Source: Novosphingobium olei (GTDB lineage Bacteria; Pseudomonadota; Alphaproteobacteria; Sphingomonadales; Sphingomonadaceae). Taken from it: 64,000 bases of DNA. The notes under the pieces were generated by a model. It did not search any database. It was not told the origin of the DNA and was given only the letters and a program-made list of their open reading frames with translations. The stretch spans positions 1 through 64,000 of the forward strand of contig NZ_JABBGM010000012.1 of NCBI RefSeq assembly GCF_012927405.1, given 5' to 3'. A program made the translations under genes and the position numbers. Of this stretch, positions 43,351-52,573 are shown piece by piece. Each line of letters opens with the position of its first letter. Within the stretch, counting starts at the first letter, position 1.

Positions 43351-44882
43351 CCATGGCGCGTGCTGACCGTCCGTTGTTCGAAGGGAGCGACTGGAACTTC
43401 GACCTGATCCAGCGGATCTACGACGCGGTCGAAACGATCGCGCTCACCGACTTTCGCCTTGATGTCTATCCGAACCAGATCGAGGTGATCAGCGCCGAAC
43501 AGATGCTCGATGCCTATGCCTCCACCGGCATGCCGCTGTTCTACAAGCACTGGTCGTTCGGCAAGCAGTTCGTCGCCAACGAGATGCTCTATCGCAAGGG
43601 ATTGCGCGGGCTGGCGTATGAACTGGTGATCAATTCCGACCCCTGCATCAGCTATATCATGCAGGAAAACAGCGCGACCATGCAGACGCTGGTGATCGCG
43701 CATGCCGCATTCGGTCACAACCACTTCTTCAAGAACAACTACGCCTTCCGGCAATGGACCGATGCCACGGGCATTCTCGATTACCTCGAGTTCGCCAAAT
43801 CCTATATCGCCCACTGCGAGGAACGGTATGGCGAAGCGGCCGTTGAGCGGCTTCTCGATGGCGCGCACGCCCTGATGCACCAAGGCGTGCACCGCCATCC
43901 CCGCGTGCGGAGCCGGGATCTGAAGCTGGAAGCGGCGCGCGAGGCCGAACGACAGGCCTATCGTGACAAGATCTACGACGATCTCTGGCGCACCTTGCCC
44001 GCCAGCACCAAAGCGCCCGAGGCCGCCGATGATCACAGGCGCAGAGCGCTCAACCTGCCGCAGGAGAACATCCTCTATTTTCTCGAAAAGACCGGCCCCG
44101 CGCTGGAGCCTTGGCAACGTGAAATCCTGCGGATCGTCCGCCTGATCGCGCAGTATTTCTATCCCCAGCGCCAGACCAAGGTGATGAACGAGGGCTGCGC
44201 CACCTGGTGCCACTACCAGATCATGACCAAGCTGCACGAACGCGGCCAGATCACCGACGGATCGTTCCTCGAATTCCTCCAGTCGCATACCAACGTCGTC
44301 AATCAGCCGACCTTCGATTCCGGGCATTTCTCGGGCTTCAATCCCTACACGCTCGGTTTCGGCATCATGGAGGACATGGCACGGATTTGCAGCAATCCCA
44401 CCGACGAGGATCGCGAATGGTTTCCCGATTTCGCGGGCAAAGGCGATGTGAACGGCGTTTTGCAGGACGCCTGTGCCAATTACCGCGACGAAAGCTTCAT
44501 CACCCAGTTTCTCAGCCCCCACATGATCCGCAAATGGCGACTGTTCGAGGTGGCCGACCGGGAATCGGAAGCCGCATTGAGCGTCGCCGCGATCCACGAC
44601 GAACGCGGTTACCGCCGCATCCGTCGGGCACTGGCGCGCGAATACGACATCGGACGGCAGGAACCCGACATCCAGATCGTTGATGTCGATCTTGCGGGCG
44701 ATCGCACGCTGATGCTGGAACACAGCGTGGCCGATGGCGTGCTGCTGGACGAACGCGACGCGGCGATGGTGTTGCAGAACCTGGCTAATCTCTGGCGTTA
44801 CGATGTCGTGCTGACCGAACTGGACGCACAGGATCGCAGAATTCTGAAAACCCACCAGATGAAGCCCGCTCGCCTGCAATAA
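43347..44882 (+). CDS. SpoVR/YcgB-family protein
   Basis: 511 residues. Family phrases run through the chain: YEVISAEQ-type start region (YPNQIEVISAEQMLDAYAS), GMPLFYKHWSFGKQFVANE, YRKGLRGLAYELVINSDPCI, MNEGCATWCHYQIMTKLHER and FNPYTLGFGIMEDM. The His/Glu-rich core is suggestive of a metal site but this is unproven. In Bacillus SpoVR is needed for spore cortex formation. In non-spore-formers it always travels with prkA and yeaH, as here. Start overlaps yeaH by four bases. Confidence 0.94.
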   Translation: MTMARADRPLFEGSDWNFDLIQRIYDAVETIALTDFRLDVYPNQIEVISAEQMLDAYASTGMPLFYKHWSFGKQFVANEMLYRKGLRGLAYELVINSDPCISYIMQENSATMQTLVIAHAAFGHNHFFKNNYAFRQWTDATGILDYLEFAKSYIAHCEERYGEAAVERLLDGAHALMHQGVHRHPRVRSRDLKLEAAREAERQAYRDKIYDDLWRTLPASTKAPEAADDHRRRALNLPQENILYFLEKTGPALEPWQREILRIVRLIAQYFYPQRQTKVMNEGCATWCHYQIMTKLHERGQITDGSFLEFLQSHTNVVNQPTFDSGHFSGFNPYTLGFGIMEDMARICSNPTDEDREWFPDFAGKGDVNGVLQDACANYRDESFITQFLSPHMIRKWRLFEVADRESEAALSVAAIHDERGYRRIRRALAREYDIGRQEPDIQIVDVDLAGDRTLMLEHSVADGVLLDERDAAMVLQNLANLWRYDVVLTELDAQDRRILKTHQMKPARLQ

Positions 44883-45032
44883 CCTCGGCCTTGAACGTAA
44901 GGCCTGCCGGGAATCCCGTTTCCTTCCCTGCAAAAGAAGCGTATTGTCCGCGGCCGGATGAATTGCGCTGGCGCGGCCGCCGTTTCCCGATCCTGCGGCA
45001 GCACGAGGCCAGGCCAAGCTGGAGTTTGCCGC

Positions 45033-45242
45033 ATGGACCAAGCGGACCATCAAGCCCATTGTCTGGAACGGGCACGCATGCACGATAGACTGGCGGCCAG
45101 CACAAAAGATACGGCCGCGCGCCAGATGCATCAGGCAATGGCGGCGGAATTCCGGCGCCGTGCCAGCTGGCCCGGAGAGGGCGACCCCATGCAACCGCCC
45201 TCCCGTGGGCCAATACTCGAGATATATCCAAGCCAACATTAA
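45033..45242 (+). CDS. Small helical hypothetical protein
   Basis: 69 codons, TGGAG eight bases upstream of the ATG. The helix DQADHQAHCLERARMHDRLA followed by ARQMHQAMAAEFRRRA resembles short charged proteins widespread in sphingomonads. The tail is Pro-rich. No function is known. A single gene downstream of spoVR on the same strand. Confidence 0.45.
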   Translation: MDQADHQAHCLERARMHDRLAASTKDTAARQMHQAMAAEFRRRASWPGEGDPMQPPSRGPILEIYPSQH

Positions 45243-45721
45243 CACTTGCCGTCCGTGCCGGTGGATCTGTCTGGCTTGGTGGGGCGGCGTCCACGGAGAA
45301 GCGGGCGTTGCTTGGTCGGTTGCGCGTGAGGCCGATCGATTTGCGGCCAGAGCCTATTGCTGGCGGCAAAGCCTTTCGGGTAAAATTTCTGCTGCTCCGG
45401 ATCGCTGCTTCAAAGAACTACTACTTCTGTCCGCAATGACATCGGCAGTAATACGGGTGCCGTTATTAACACTTGCGCAATTCTTTGTCGCTCACGCAAT
45501 CAATCGCGAAGAGCAGAGCGCTCTCATTAATAAATTTATTACTATTAATAATTTGTTATATTTTCGGGTTTTGATCGATCTGATCCGCCGGAAAACGCAT
45601 TAAATCGGTCACGTGATCCGTTCTTCCTACGAGCCACTGATCAGTGGATATCGTTTGCTTCGGGAAGGATTTACGACGCGCCAGCCTACGTCGACCGTCA
45701 ATATTGGGCGTTCGAAGATGA
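45243..45721. other. AT-richer stretch without a clear gene
   Basis: The part from about 45480 to 45570 is strikingly AT-rich compared with its surroundings. A 55-codon frame (TSAVIRVPLLTLAQFFVAHA ...) ends at 45603, but neither a ribosome-binding site nor a family supports it. The composition suggests foreign DNA or a promoter region. Confidence 0.4.
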
Positions 45722-45988
45722 ACTGCGCGGACGCTCAATCGCTTTCCCGCGATGTATGTAGATGTAAACGGTCACACAGATGCGATAGGCTCTTACGGGT
45801 ATTACCAGGCACTTTCGGAAAGGCGCGCAGGAGCGGTCGCCGACTGCCTGGTAGACCGCTCAGTTATGTCCGGACGTCTGCATGTCGAAGGATTTGGAAA
45901 GACCGAGCCAATTGCCTCCAACGCAACGATTTTGGGGCGCGCTGCAAACCGCCAGGTCGAGATCGTGCTGACGCCCTATATCTCCTGA
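45722..45988 (+). pseudogene. OmpA-type peptidoglycan-binding domain remnant
   Basis: The open frame carries LNRFPAMYVDVNGHTDAIGS, then YYQALSERRAGAVADCLVDR, GRLHVEGFGKTEPIAS and GRAANRQVEIVLTPYIS, most of an OmpA C-terminal domain including the GHTD and NRQVEI motifs. An in-frame TGA at 45719-45721 cuts it off from any upstream signal peptide or membrane part. An ATG at 45752 could start a 78-residue cytoplasmic fragment, but without export it could not reach peptidoglycan. It is best read as a 5'-deleted gene. Confidence 0.7.
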
Positions 45989-46130
45989 GCGTGGACCGCG
46001 ACCGGTTCTCGGTATTTGCCGTCCAGGAAAATATTGACGGGGATACGCCCCGTTCAATTACCGCATGGTGCATAACCATTCGCGTCCGCAAAAGTTTGAC
46101 ACGAGAGCGCCAGACAGCGAGAAGAACCTC

Positions 46131-46514
46131 GTGAACGCATGGCGCTCCTGGCTTCTCCTTTTTGGAGTAATTTTTGGCCTTCTCGGCCAAGAGGCCGTAT
46201 TTGCCCGGGCGATACCGGATGCAATGGCAAATCCGTCGCAGACATCGGCATCGCAAACTGCAAGGCACGTTGATTGCGCTGAAATGAGGGGCTTGGCCAA
46301 GCCCCAGTCGCAATCATCGGAAAAACCCTGTGAGGGCAAGAATCTCGACTGCATGGCCAAGATGGGATGTGCGGCGCCTCTGGCACTGCTTCCTCCGCTT
46401 CCCTTCGATACGTCATCTCAGTTCCGCACGACCGTACCGCGGCTAATGCCCGTTGCGGTGATGATTGGCCGCGACATCGCTCCTGAGCCTGAACCACCCG
46501 CACGCCTTGGCTGA
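46131..46514 (+). CDS. Small exported protein at the head of the copper cluster
   Basis: 127 residues from the GTG at 46131. An N-terminal hydrophobic segment (WRSWLLLFGVIFGLLGQEAV) serves as signal or anchor. Four Cys and several Met follow (HVDCAEMRGL, KPCEGKNLDCMAKMGCAAP), then a Pro-rich end. It recalls small Cys/Met-rich proteins placed upstream of heavy-metal RND pumps in sphingomonads. A role in binding or sensing copper in the periplasm is likely but not shown. The next gene starts 71 bases on. Confidence 0.55.
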   Translation: MNAWRSWLLLFGVIFGLLGQEAVFARAIPDAMANPSQTSASQTARHVDCAEMRGLAKPQSQSSEKPCEGKNLDCMAKMGCAAPLALLPPLPFDTSSQFRTTVPRLMPVAVMIGRDIAPEPEPPARLG

Positions 46515-46585
46515 ATCTGATGAACGCCGCGAGCTCTGCTGACTGCTCGCGGCGCCATCTGCAAGTTCAATCAAGGATATTCGAC

Positions 46586-46852
46586 ATGAAGCCGATTCTG
46601 ACGCTCGCCGCTGTTGCGGCGGCGCTCGCCACCACATCGGTGGCTTCCGCCCATGACGCCAGCAACGGTCATTGGGATTGGCGTGGTCAGTCACCTTTCG
46701 GCCCCCGGTCGATTGCCTACCCGTCCAATCGGGTCTGGGTGAAGGACAACGCACCCGCGGTGGCTAGCTGCAACTGCTCCATGATGAAGACGGATTGCGC
46801 CAAACGCATGATGGGCATGTCCCGCAAGAGCCATTCGCCGTCGGCCAGCTAA
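46586..46852 (+). CDS. Small periplasmic Met/Cys-rich protein, probably copper-binding
   Basis: 88 residues from the ATG at 46586 behind AAGGATA. The signal peptide KPILTLAAVAAALATTSVAS ends at ASA/HD. The mature part starts with His and has WDWRGQSPFGP and a C-terminal cluster SCNCSMMKTDCAKRMMGMSR with three Cys and five Met. That composition suits Cu(I) or Ag(I) binding. It precedes the efflux genes on the same strand and is separated from them by a large inverted repeat. Confidence 0.6.
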   Translation: MKPILTLAAVAAALATTSVASAHDASNGHWDWRGQSPFGPRSIAYPSNRVWVKDNAPAVASCNCSMMKTDCAKRMMGMSRKSHSPSAS

Positions 46853-46878
46853 CACTATCGCTTGGCCAAAAACGAGAA

Positions 46879-46951
46879 AATGAGGGCCAGGCGCACGGCA
46901 CCGGCAGGGTCATCCCCTTCGCCGGTGCCGTGTTAGCTGCAAGCCCTCATT
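46879..46951 (+). promoter_or_regulatory. Nested inverted repeat between the small Met-rich gene and cusC
   Basis: An outer nine-base stem (AATGAGGGC 46879-46887 with GCCCTCATT 46943-46951) encloses a perfect 12-base stem (CACGGCACCGGC 46894-46905 with GCCGGTGCCGTG 46921-46932) and a 15-base loop. No T run follows. It could be a processing or attenuation structure that sets the ratio of the small binding proteins to the pump. Confidence 0.5.
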
Positions 46952-46986
46952 GGACGTCGAACCGACCATCGTATTCGGGGCTCCCC

Positions 46987-48216
46987 ATGCGAAAAAAATT
47001 CATCGCGCCCTTGCTGGCGCTGGTACCGGGCGTTGCCGCGGCCGAGCCATTGACGTTCGAGGCGGCTGTGCAACGCGCGATGCAGGCTGCCCCATCGGTG
47101 CAGGCCGAACAAGCCGGTGTGCAGGCCCGGCGGTCGGCTGCTGTAGCCGCCGGGCAATTGCCCGATCCGACGCTGAATGCGGGGTTGGACAACTTTCCCG
47201 TTACAGGGCCTCCCGCGTTCAGCCTCACGCGCGAAAGCATGACGATGGCGCGGGTGGGCATCGAGCAGGCTTTCCCCAATCCGGCAAAACGTGCGGCCGA
47301 GCGTTCGCGTGCGGCGGCCGACATTGCGCTCGCCGAAAGCGGCCTTGCCATCGAGCAACAAAACGTCCGTCTGGAAACGGCGCTTGCGTGGATCGACCTC
47401 TACTACGGGACACGGCGGCTCGCCCAGTTGCAGGCTCTGGATTCGAGCCTGCATGATCTTCAGGCGACTGTCACGGCGAGGCTGGCGTCGGGTTCGTCTC
47501 GTCCCGCAATGGCGCTCGAACCCGATCAGCTGCGCGCGGCGGTGAATGATCGGCGTAGCGAGCTGACGGCAGATGTCGGGCGAGCCAGGGCGCGGTTGAC
47601 ACGCTACACTGGGGTGCCGGACGCAGATGTGTCGGGACTGCTGCCTGTGCCGACCGTCGACAGGGCCGCGCTGGTGGCCGGGTTTGCAACGCTTCCGAAG
47701 CTGCAAGCCTTCGACGCGACCGTGGGCGGGACGGAAGCCGCCTCGTCGATGGCACGCGCCGAGAAACGGCCGGACTGGCGGGTGAGCGCGAGCTATGGCC
47801 GTCGCAAGCCCGCCTATGGCGACATGGTTTCGCTGGGCGTGAGTATCGACCTGCCGCTGTTCGGCAGAAAAAGGCAAGATCCGAAGATTGCCGCGGCGGT
47901 CAGCGAGGAAACGCAAGCGCGGCTCAACCGCGCAGCGGCGGAAAGGGAACTTGTCGCCTTGCTCGACAGCGCCCTGGCCGACCACGAGATGCACATGGCA
48001 CGCCTCGACAACGCACGTCAGGTGCTGGTGCCACTCGCAAAGCGGCGCGCGGAACTGGACATGGCCAGCTATGCCGCCGGAAAGCTCGATCTCGGCAGCG
48101 CCCTGCTGTCGTCGCTGGCGTTGGCCGAAGCGGAAGTCGATGCACTGACCCGCGAAGCGGACGTCGCGCGCGATGCCGTGCGCATTGCCTATACCTATGG
48201 GGGAGTTCGGCCATGA
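46987..48216 (+). CDS. cusC: Outer-membrane channel of the copper/silver efflux pump (TolC family)
   Basis: 409 residues from the ATG at 46987; the longer frame upstream crosses the inverted repeat. The signal peptide is RKKFIAPLLALVPGVAAAE. Two OEP repeats follow: EAAVQRAMQAAPSVQAEQAG with GIEQAFPNPAKRAAERSRAA, and DMVSLGVSIDLPLFGRKRQD. The coiled-coil halves are complete. It forms the trimeric exit duct for the CusBA complex. It overlaps the next gene by four bases (ATGA). Confidence 0.85.
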   Translation: MRKKFIAPLLALVPGVAAAEPLTFEAAVQRAMQAAPSVQAEQAGVQARRSAAVAAGQLPDPTLNAGLDNFPVTGPPAFSLTRESMTMARVGIEQAFPNPAKRAAERSRAAADIALAESGLAIEQQNVRLETALAWIDLYYGTRRLAQLQALDSSLHDLQATVTARLASGSSRPAMALEPDQLRAAVNDRRSELTADVGRARARLTRYTGVPDADVSGLLPVPTVDRAALVAGFATLPKLQAFDATVGGTEAASSMARAEKRPDWRVSASYGRRKPAYGDMVSLGVSIDLPLFGRKRQDPKIAAAVSEETQARLNRAAAERELVALLDSALADHEMHMARLDNARQVLVPLAKRRAELDMASYAAGKLDLGSALLSSLALAEAEVDALTREADVARDAVRIAYTYGGVRP

Positions 48217-49442
48217 TGCTGAACGGGAAGAATGCCGTGCGCCTTGGCGCCGGGGTGCTGGCCATCGCGCTTGTCGCGGGTGGCGGCGGTTATTGGCTGG
48301 GGCGACAGTCCCCCGCGCAGGACGGCGGCCAGTCCACGCAAGCGAGCCGCAAGATTCTCTACTGGTACGACCCGATGGTGCCGGCCGAGCACTACGACAA
48401 TCCCAATTCGCTCTCGTCGATGGGCATGAAGACCATACCCAAGTATGCCGATGAAACCCCGGACACGGGACCGGGCATTTCCGTCGATGCCGGCGCAAGC
48501 CAGAGCTTGGGGATGCGCATCGCCACGGCGGAAATGGGCCCCTTGCCTTCCGGGCTGACCGTCACCGGAACCATCGACTTCAACCAGCGAAGCGTCGCCA
48601 ATGTGCAAGCGCGTTCGGGCGGCTTCGTTACGCGCGTTTATGGGCGGGCGCCGGGTGACGTGATCGCTGCCGGAGCCCCGATTGCCGATCTGCAACTGCC
48701 GGAATGGGGCGGCGCGCAGGGCGAATACCTCGCGGTCCGCAAGCTCGGCCGAGCCGACCTGACCACAGCGGCCCGTCAGCGGCTGCGGCTGCTGGGCATG
48801 TCCGATTCGCTGATTGGCGCGGTGGAACGCACCGGGCGCCTCAACGGCATGGTGACGATCCGCACGCCAGTCAGCGGGGTGATCCAGTCGCTCGATGTCC
48901 GCGCCGGGATGACCGTTGCGGCCGGGCAAAGCCTCGCGCAGGTAAGCGGCATCGGCACGGTGTGGCTCAATGCGGCCGTCCCCGAAACACAGGCCGGCAT
49001 GGTTCGCGTTGGTCAGGCCGCGAGTAGTACGCTTGCCGCGTTCCCCGGGGAAACCTTTATCGGACGCGTCACCGCGATCCTGCCGGCCGCCCAGACCGAA
49101 AGCCGGACACTGACCGCCCGCATCGAACTGGCCAATCGCGGCGGCAGGCTGCGTCCGGGCATGTTTGCTTCGGTGGCGTTTGCCGGAGACGGCAGACCAG
49201 CGCTTCTCATCCCCAGCGAGGCGGTCATCCGCACCGGGCTCCGGACGCTGGTCATGCTGGCCTTGCCGGATGGTCACTACCGTCCGGCTGAGGTACGGAT
49301 CGGGCGTGAAAGCAACGGCAAGGCTGAAGTGCTGGCGGGGCTTGCCGCCGGCGAGAAAGTCGTGGCCTCGGGCCAGTTTCTGCTCGATTCCGAGGCTAGC
49401 CTGTCGGGTGTCGAGGCGCGCCCGCTCGGAGGCGGTCGATGA
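48213..49442 (+). CDS. cusB: RND periplasmic adaptor of the copper/silver pump
   Basis: 409 residues. An N-terminal membrane/signal segment (GVLAIALVAGGGGYWLG) is followed by the heavy-metal-binding motif KILYWYDPMVPAEHYDNPNS with SLSSMGMKTIPKY, which holds the Met ligands used by CusB to pass Cu(I) or Ag(I). Lipoyl halves (VQARSGGFVTRVYGRAPGDV and VSGVIQSLDVRAGMTVAAGQ), an alpha-hairpin and a beta-barrel (LANRGGRLRPGMFASVAF) complete the adaptor. Start and stop overlap its neighbours by four bases each. Confidence 0.92.
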   Translation: MMLNGKNAVRLGAGVLAIALVAGGGGYWLGRQSPAQDGGQSTQASRKILYWYDPMVPAEHYDNPNSLSSMGMKTIPKYADETPDTGPGISVDAGASQSLGMRIATAEMGPLPSGLTVTGTIDFNQRSVANVQARSGGFVTRVYGRAPGDVIAAGAPIADLQLPEWGGAQGEYLAVRKLGRADLTTAARQRLRLLGMSDSLIGAVERTGRLNGMVTIRTPVSGVIQSLDVRAGMTVAAGQSLAQVSGIGTVWLNAAVPETQAGMVRVGQAASSTLAAFPGETFIGRVTAILPAAQTESRTLTARIELANRGGRLRPGMFASVAFAGDGRPALLIPSEAVIRTGLRTLVMLALPDGHYRPAEVRIGRESNGKAEVLAGLAAGEKVVASGQFLLDSEASLSGVEARPLGGGR

Positions 49443-52400
49443 TCGCCGCGATCATTCGCGGATCGGTCAGGGCGCGCAATCTCGTAGTTGGTGCGGCGCT
49501 GGTGCTGACCATGCTTGGCATCGCCGCGGTTCGCACGACGCCGGTCGATGCCTTGCCCGACCTGTCCGACGTGCAGGTCATCATCCGCACCAGCTGGCCG
49601 GGGCAGGCGCCGCAGATCGTCGAGAACCAGGTCACAACCCCGGTCGCCTCGATGATGCTGTCGGTCCCCGGTGCGCGCGTGGTGCGTGGCTATTCGTTCA
49701 CCGGAGACAGCTTCGTCTATGTTCTGTTCGACGACAGCACGGACCTCTACTGGGCACGCAGCCGCGTTCTTGAATATCTGAGCCAGGTGCAGAGCCGCCT
49801 GCCGGAAGGGGCCAGGCCCTCGCTCGGTCCCGACGCGACAGGGGTTGGCTGGGTCTACGAATATGCGCTGGTTGACCGGACCAGACGGCATGACCTGTCG
49901 CAGTTGCGCTCGTTGCAGGACTGGTTCCTGCGTTATGAGCTGAAGACCGTTCCCGGTGTGGCCGAGGTCGCCAGCATTGGCGGGATGGTCAAGGAATACC
50001 AGATCCTCGTCGATCCGGCGAAGCTTGCCGCCTTTGGCGTTACCGGCGACGAGGTGGCCGAAGCGATCCGCCGCGCGAACCAGGAAGTCGGCGGTTCGAG
50101 CGTGGAGATGGCCGGGGCCGAATATACCGTGCGGGCAAGTGGCTACCTGAAGTCGCTTGATGACTTTCGCTCCGTTCCGATCCGCACCACTGCGGGAGGC
50201 GTGCCGGTCATGGTCGGCGATGTGGCAACAATCCAGCTTGGTCCGGAGATGCGGCGCGGCATTGCGGAACTGAACGGGCAAGGCGAGGTCGCAGGCGGTG
50301 TCATCGTCATGCGGCAGGGCCAGAATGCCCGGGACGTCATTGCCGGTGTGCGCGGGAAGCTGGAGGAGCTGAAGAAGAGCCTTCCACCCGGGGTCGAGGT
50401 GGTTACCACCTATGATCGCTCGGGGTTAATCGATCGCGCGGTCGAGAACCTCACCGGCAAGCTGTTCGAAGAGTTCCTGATCGTTGCGGCCGTCTGCGCG
50501 CTGTTCCTGTGGCACGCGCGCTCGGCGCTCGTCGCCATCCTCACCCTGCCACTCGGCATCCTGATCGCGTTCGTCGCGATGCGGTTGCAAGGCCTCAACG
50601 CCAATATCCTCTCGCTGGGCGGCATCGCCATTGCCATCGGGGCGATGGTCGACGCGGCCGTTGTCATGATCGAGAATGCGCACAAGCATCTCGAACGCTG
50701 GCGGCATGACCATGCAGATGCGGAGCCCGACCCGGCCATGCGCTGGGCGCTGGTGACGGCAGTTGCCGCCGAAGTCGGACCCGCGCTGTTTCTCAGCCTG
50801 CTGATCATCACGTTCTCGTTCCTGCCCATCTTCACGCTTCAGGGGCAGGAGGGGCGGCTGTTCTCGCCGCTTGCCTTCACCAAGACTTATGCGATGGCGG
50901 CCTCGGCGCTGCTTTCGATCACGCTGATCCCGGTGCTGATGGGGCTGCTGATCAAGGGAAGGATTCCGAGTGAGGAGGCCAATCCGCTCAACCGGACGCT
51001 GACACGGCTCTATCGTCCGATCATTGACCGGGTGCTGGAACGCCCGAAGCAGACGCTGTTCATCGCCTTGCTGGTCTTTGCCACCAGCCTTTGGCCGCTT
51101 GCGCGGATCGGCGGGGAGTTCCTGCCGCAGATGAACGAGGGCGACCTGCTTTACATGCCATCGGCCCTGCCGGGTCTTTCGGCGGCGCAGGCGGGGCACT
51201 TGCTCCAGCAGACCGACCGGCTGATCAAGACCGTGCCCGAGGTGGAAAGCGTGTTCGGCAAGGCAGGTCGTGCAGACAGTGCGACCGACCCCGCACCACT
51301 TGAGATGTTCGAGACCACCATCCGCTTCAAGCCCCGCGACCAGTGGCGTCCCGGCATGACGCCGGCCAAGCTGATCGAGGAACTCGACGCGCGGGTAAAG
51401 GTGCCCGGTCTTGCCAACTTCTGGATTCCACCGATCCGCAACCGGATCGACATGCTGGCGACCGGCGTAAAAAGTCCTATCGGCATCAAGGTTGCCGGTT
51501 CGAACCTGTCCGATATCGACCGGACCGCGCAAACTATCGAGGGCGTGGTGAAAACGGTGCCCGGCGTGACCTCCGCGCTGGCCGAGCGGTTGACCGGTGG
51601 CCGTTACATCGACGTCGATGTGAACCGTGCGGTCGCCGCGCGCTATGGCCTCAATGTGGCCGATGTGCAGGCAGTGGTTTCTGGTGCCATCGGCGGCGAG
51701 AGCATTGGCGAAACGGTAGAGGGCCTCGCCCGCTATCCGATCAGCGTGCGCTATCCCCGCGAATTGCGCGACAGCGTGGACAAGCTCGCAAACCTGCCGG
51801 TGCTGACGCCCTCGCGTCAGCAAATAACGCTGGGCACCGTCGCCTCGATCCGCGTCAGCGATGGGCCGCCCATGCTTCGCAGCGAGAACGGCCGTCCAGT
51901 CACCTGGATCTACGTCGATGGGCGCGACAGCGACATGGCCTCGCTCGTCGAATCCATCAACCAGGCCATAACCGCCAAGGTGCAACTGCCGCCGGGTGTG
52001 AGCATCTCCTACACCGGGCAGTACGAATTTCTGGTCCGGGCGAAGGAGCGGATGAAGCTGGTTATCCCGGTGACCCTCGCGATCATCTTTGCGCTGCTAT
52101 ACCTGACTTTCCGCCGATGGGACGAGGCACTGCTGATCATGGGCACGCTGCCGTTCGCACTCACCGGTGGATTGTGGCTGCTTTACTGGCTCGGCTACGA
52201 TCAATCGGTTGCAACCGCGGTGGGCTTCATCGCGCTCGCAGGCGTCGCCGCCGAGTTTGGCGTGGTCATGCTTATCTATCTCAAGCAGGCACTGAATGAG
52301 CGCACCGATGGTGATGTCGCTGCTGCCGTCCGCGAAGGCGCGCTGCTGCGCGTGCGGCCCAAGGCGATGACGGTCGCGGTAATCCTCGCTGGCCTGCTCC

Positions 52401-52573
52401 CGGTTCTCGTCGGCAGCGGGGCGGGATCGGAAGTCATGAGCCGGATTGCCGCTCCCATGGTGGGCGGCATGCTCACCGCCCCCTTGCTGTCCATGCTCGT
52501 ACTTCCGGCCGCGTACCTCCTGTTGCGCCGCCGAACTTATCCGACCGATCACCCCCAAGGAGAAGTGAAATGA
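49439..52573 (+). CDS. cusA: Copper/silver efflux RND pump, CusA type
   Basis: 1,044 residues with the full HME-RND plan: a first membrane helix, pore domains, 11 further helices and the HME motif region GAMVDAAVVMIENAHKHLER in helix 4. The methionines that relay Cu(I)/Ag(I) in E. coli CusA (573, 623, 672) are present at the same numbers: LYMPSALPG (Met573), APLEMFETT (Met623), RIDMLATG (Met672). This favours monovalent copper or silver over the divalent CzcA/CnrA substrates. The stop overlaps cusF (ATGA). It draws metal from the periplasm or CusF and exports it through CusC. Confidence 0.95.
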   Translation: MIAAIIRGSVRARNLVVGAALVLTMLGIAAVRTTPVDALPDLSDVQVIIRTSWPGQAPQIVENQVTTPVASMMLSVPGARVVRGYSFTGDSFVYVLFDDSTDLYWARSRVLEYLSQVQSRLPEGARPSLGPDATGVGWVYEYALVDRTRRHDLSQLRSLQDWFLRYELKTVPGVAEVASIGGMVKEYQILVDPAKLAAFGVTGDEVAEAIRRANQEVGGSSVEMAGAEYTVRASGYLKSLDDFRSVPIRTTAGGVPVMVGDVATIQLGPEMRRGIAELNGQGEVAGGVIVMRQGQNARDVIAGVRGKLEELKKSLPPGVEVVTTYDRSGLIDRAVENLTGKLFEEFLIVAAVCALFLWHARSALVAILTLPLGILIAFVAMRLQGLNANILSLGGIAIAIGAMVDAAVVMIENAHKHLERWRHDHADAEPDPAMRWALVTAVAAEVGPALFLSLLIITFSFLPIFTLQGQEGRLFSPLAFTKTYAMAASALLSITLIPVLMGLLIKGRIPSEEANPLNRTLTRLYRPIIDRVLERPKQTLFIALLVFATSLWPLARIGGEFLPQMNEGDLLYMPSALPGLSAAQAGHLLQQTDRLIKTVPEVESVFGKAGRADSATDPAPLEMFETTIRFKPRDQWRPGMTPAKLIEELDARVKVPGLANFWIPPIRNRIDMLATGVKSPIGIKVAGSNLSDIDRTAQTIEGVVKTVPGVTSALAERLTGGRYIDVDVNRAVAARYGLNVADVQAVVSGAIGGESIGETVEGLARYPISVRYPRELRDSVDKLANLPVLTPSRQQITLGTVASIRVSDGPPMLRSENGRPVTWIYVDGRDSDMASLVESINQAITAKVQLPPGVSISYTGQYEFLVRAKERMKLVIPVTLAIIFALLYLTFRRWDEALLIMGTLPFALTGGLWLLYWLGYDQSVATAVGFIALAGVAAEFGVVMLIYLKQALNERTDGDVAAAVREGALLRVRPKAMTVAVILAGLLPVLVGSGAGSEVMSRIAAPMVGGMLTAPLLSMLVLPAAYLLLRRRTYPTDHPQGEVK

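Noticed and set aside
43266..45245. A 659-codon frame antisense to spoVR
   Set aside because: The plus strand encodes a full SpoVR protein here. The antisense frame has no start signal and no family pattern.
46933..48498. A 521-codon frame antisense to cusC
   Set aside because: The OEP repeats of cusC read on the plus strand with coupled overlaps to cusB; the antisense frame has no support.
50426..51985. A 519-codon frame antisense to cusA
   Set aside because: It covers the middle of a certain RND pump gene and has no domain.
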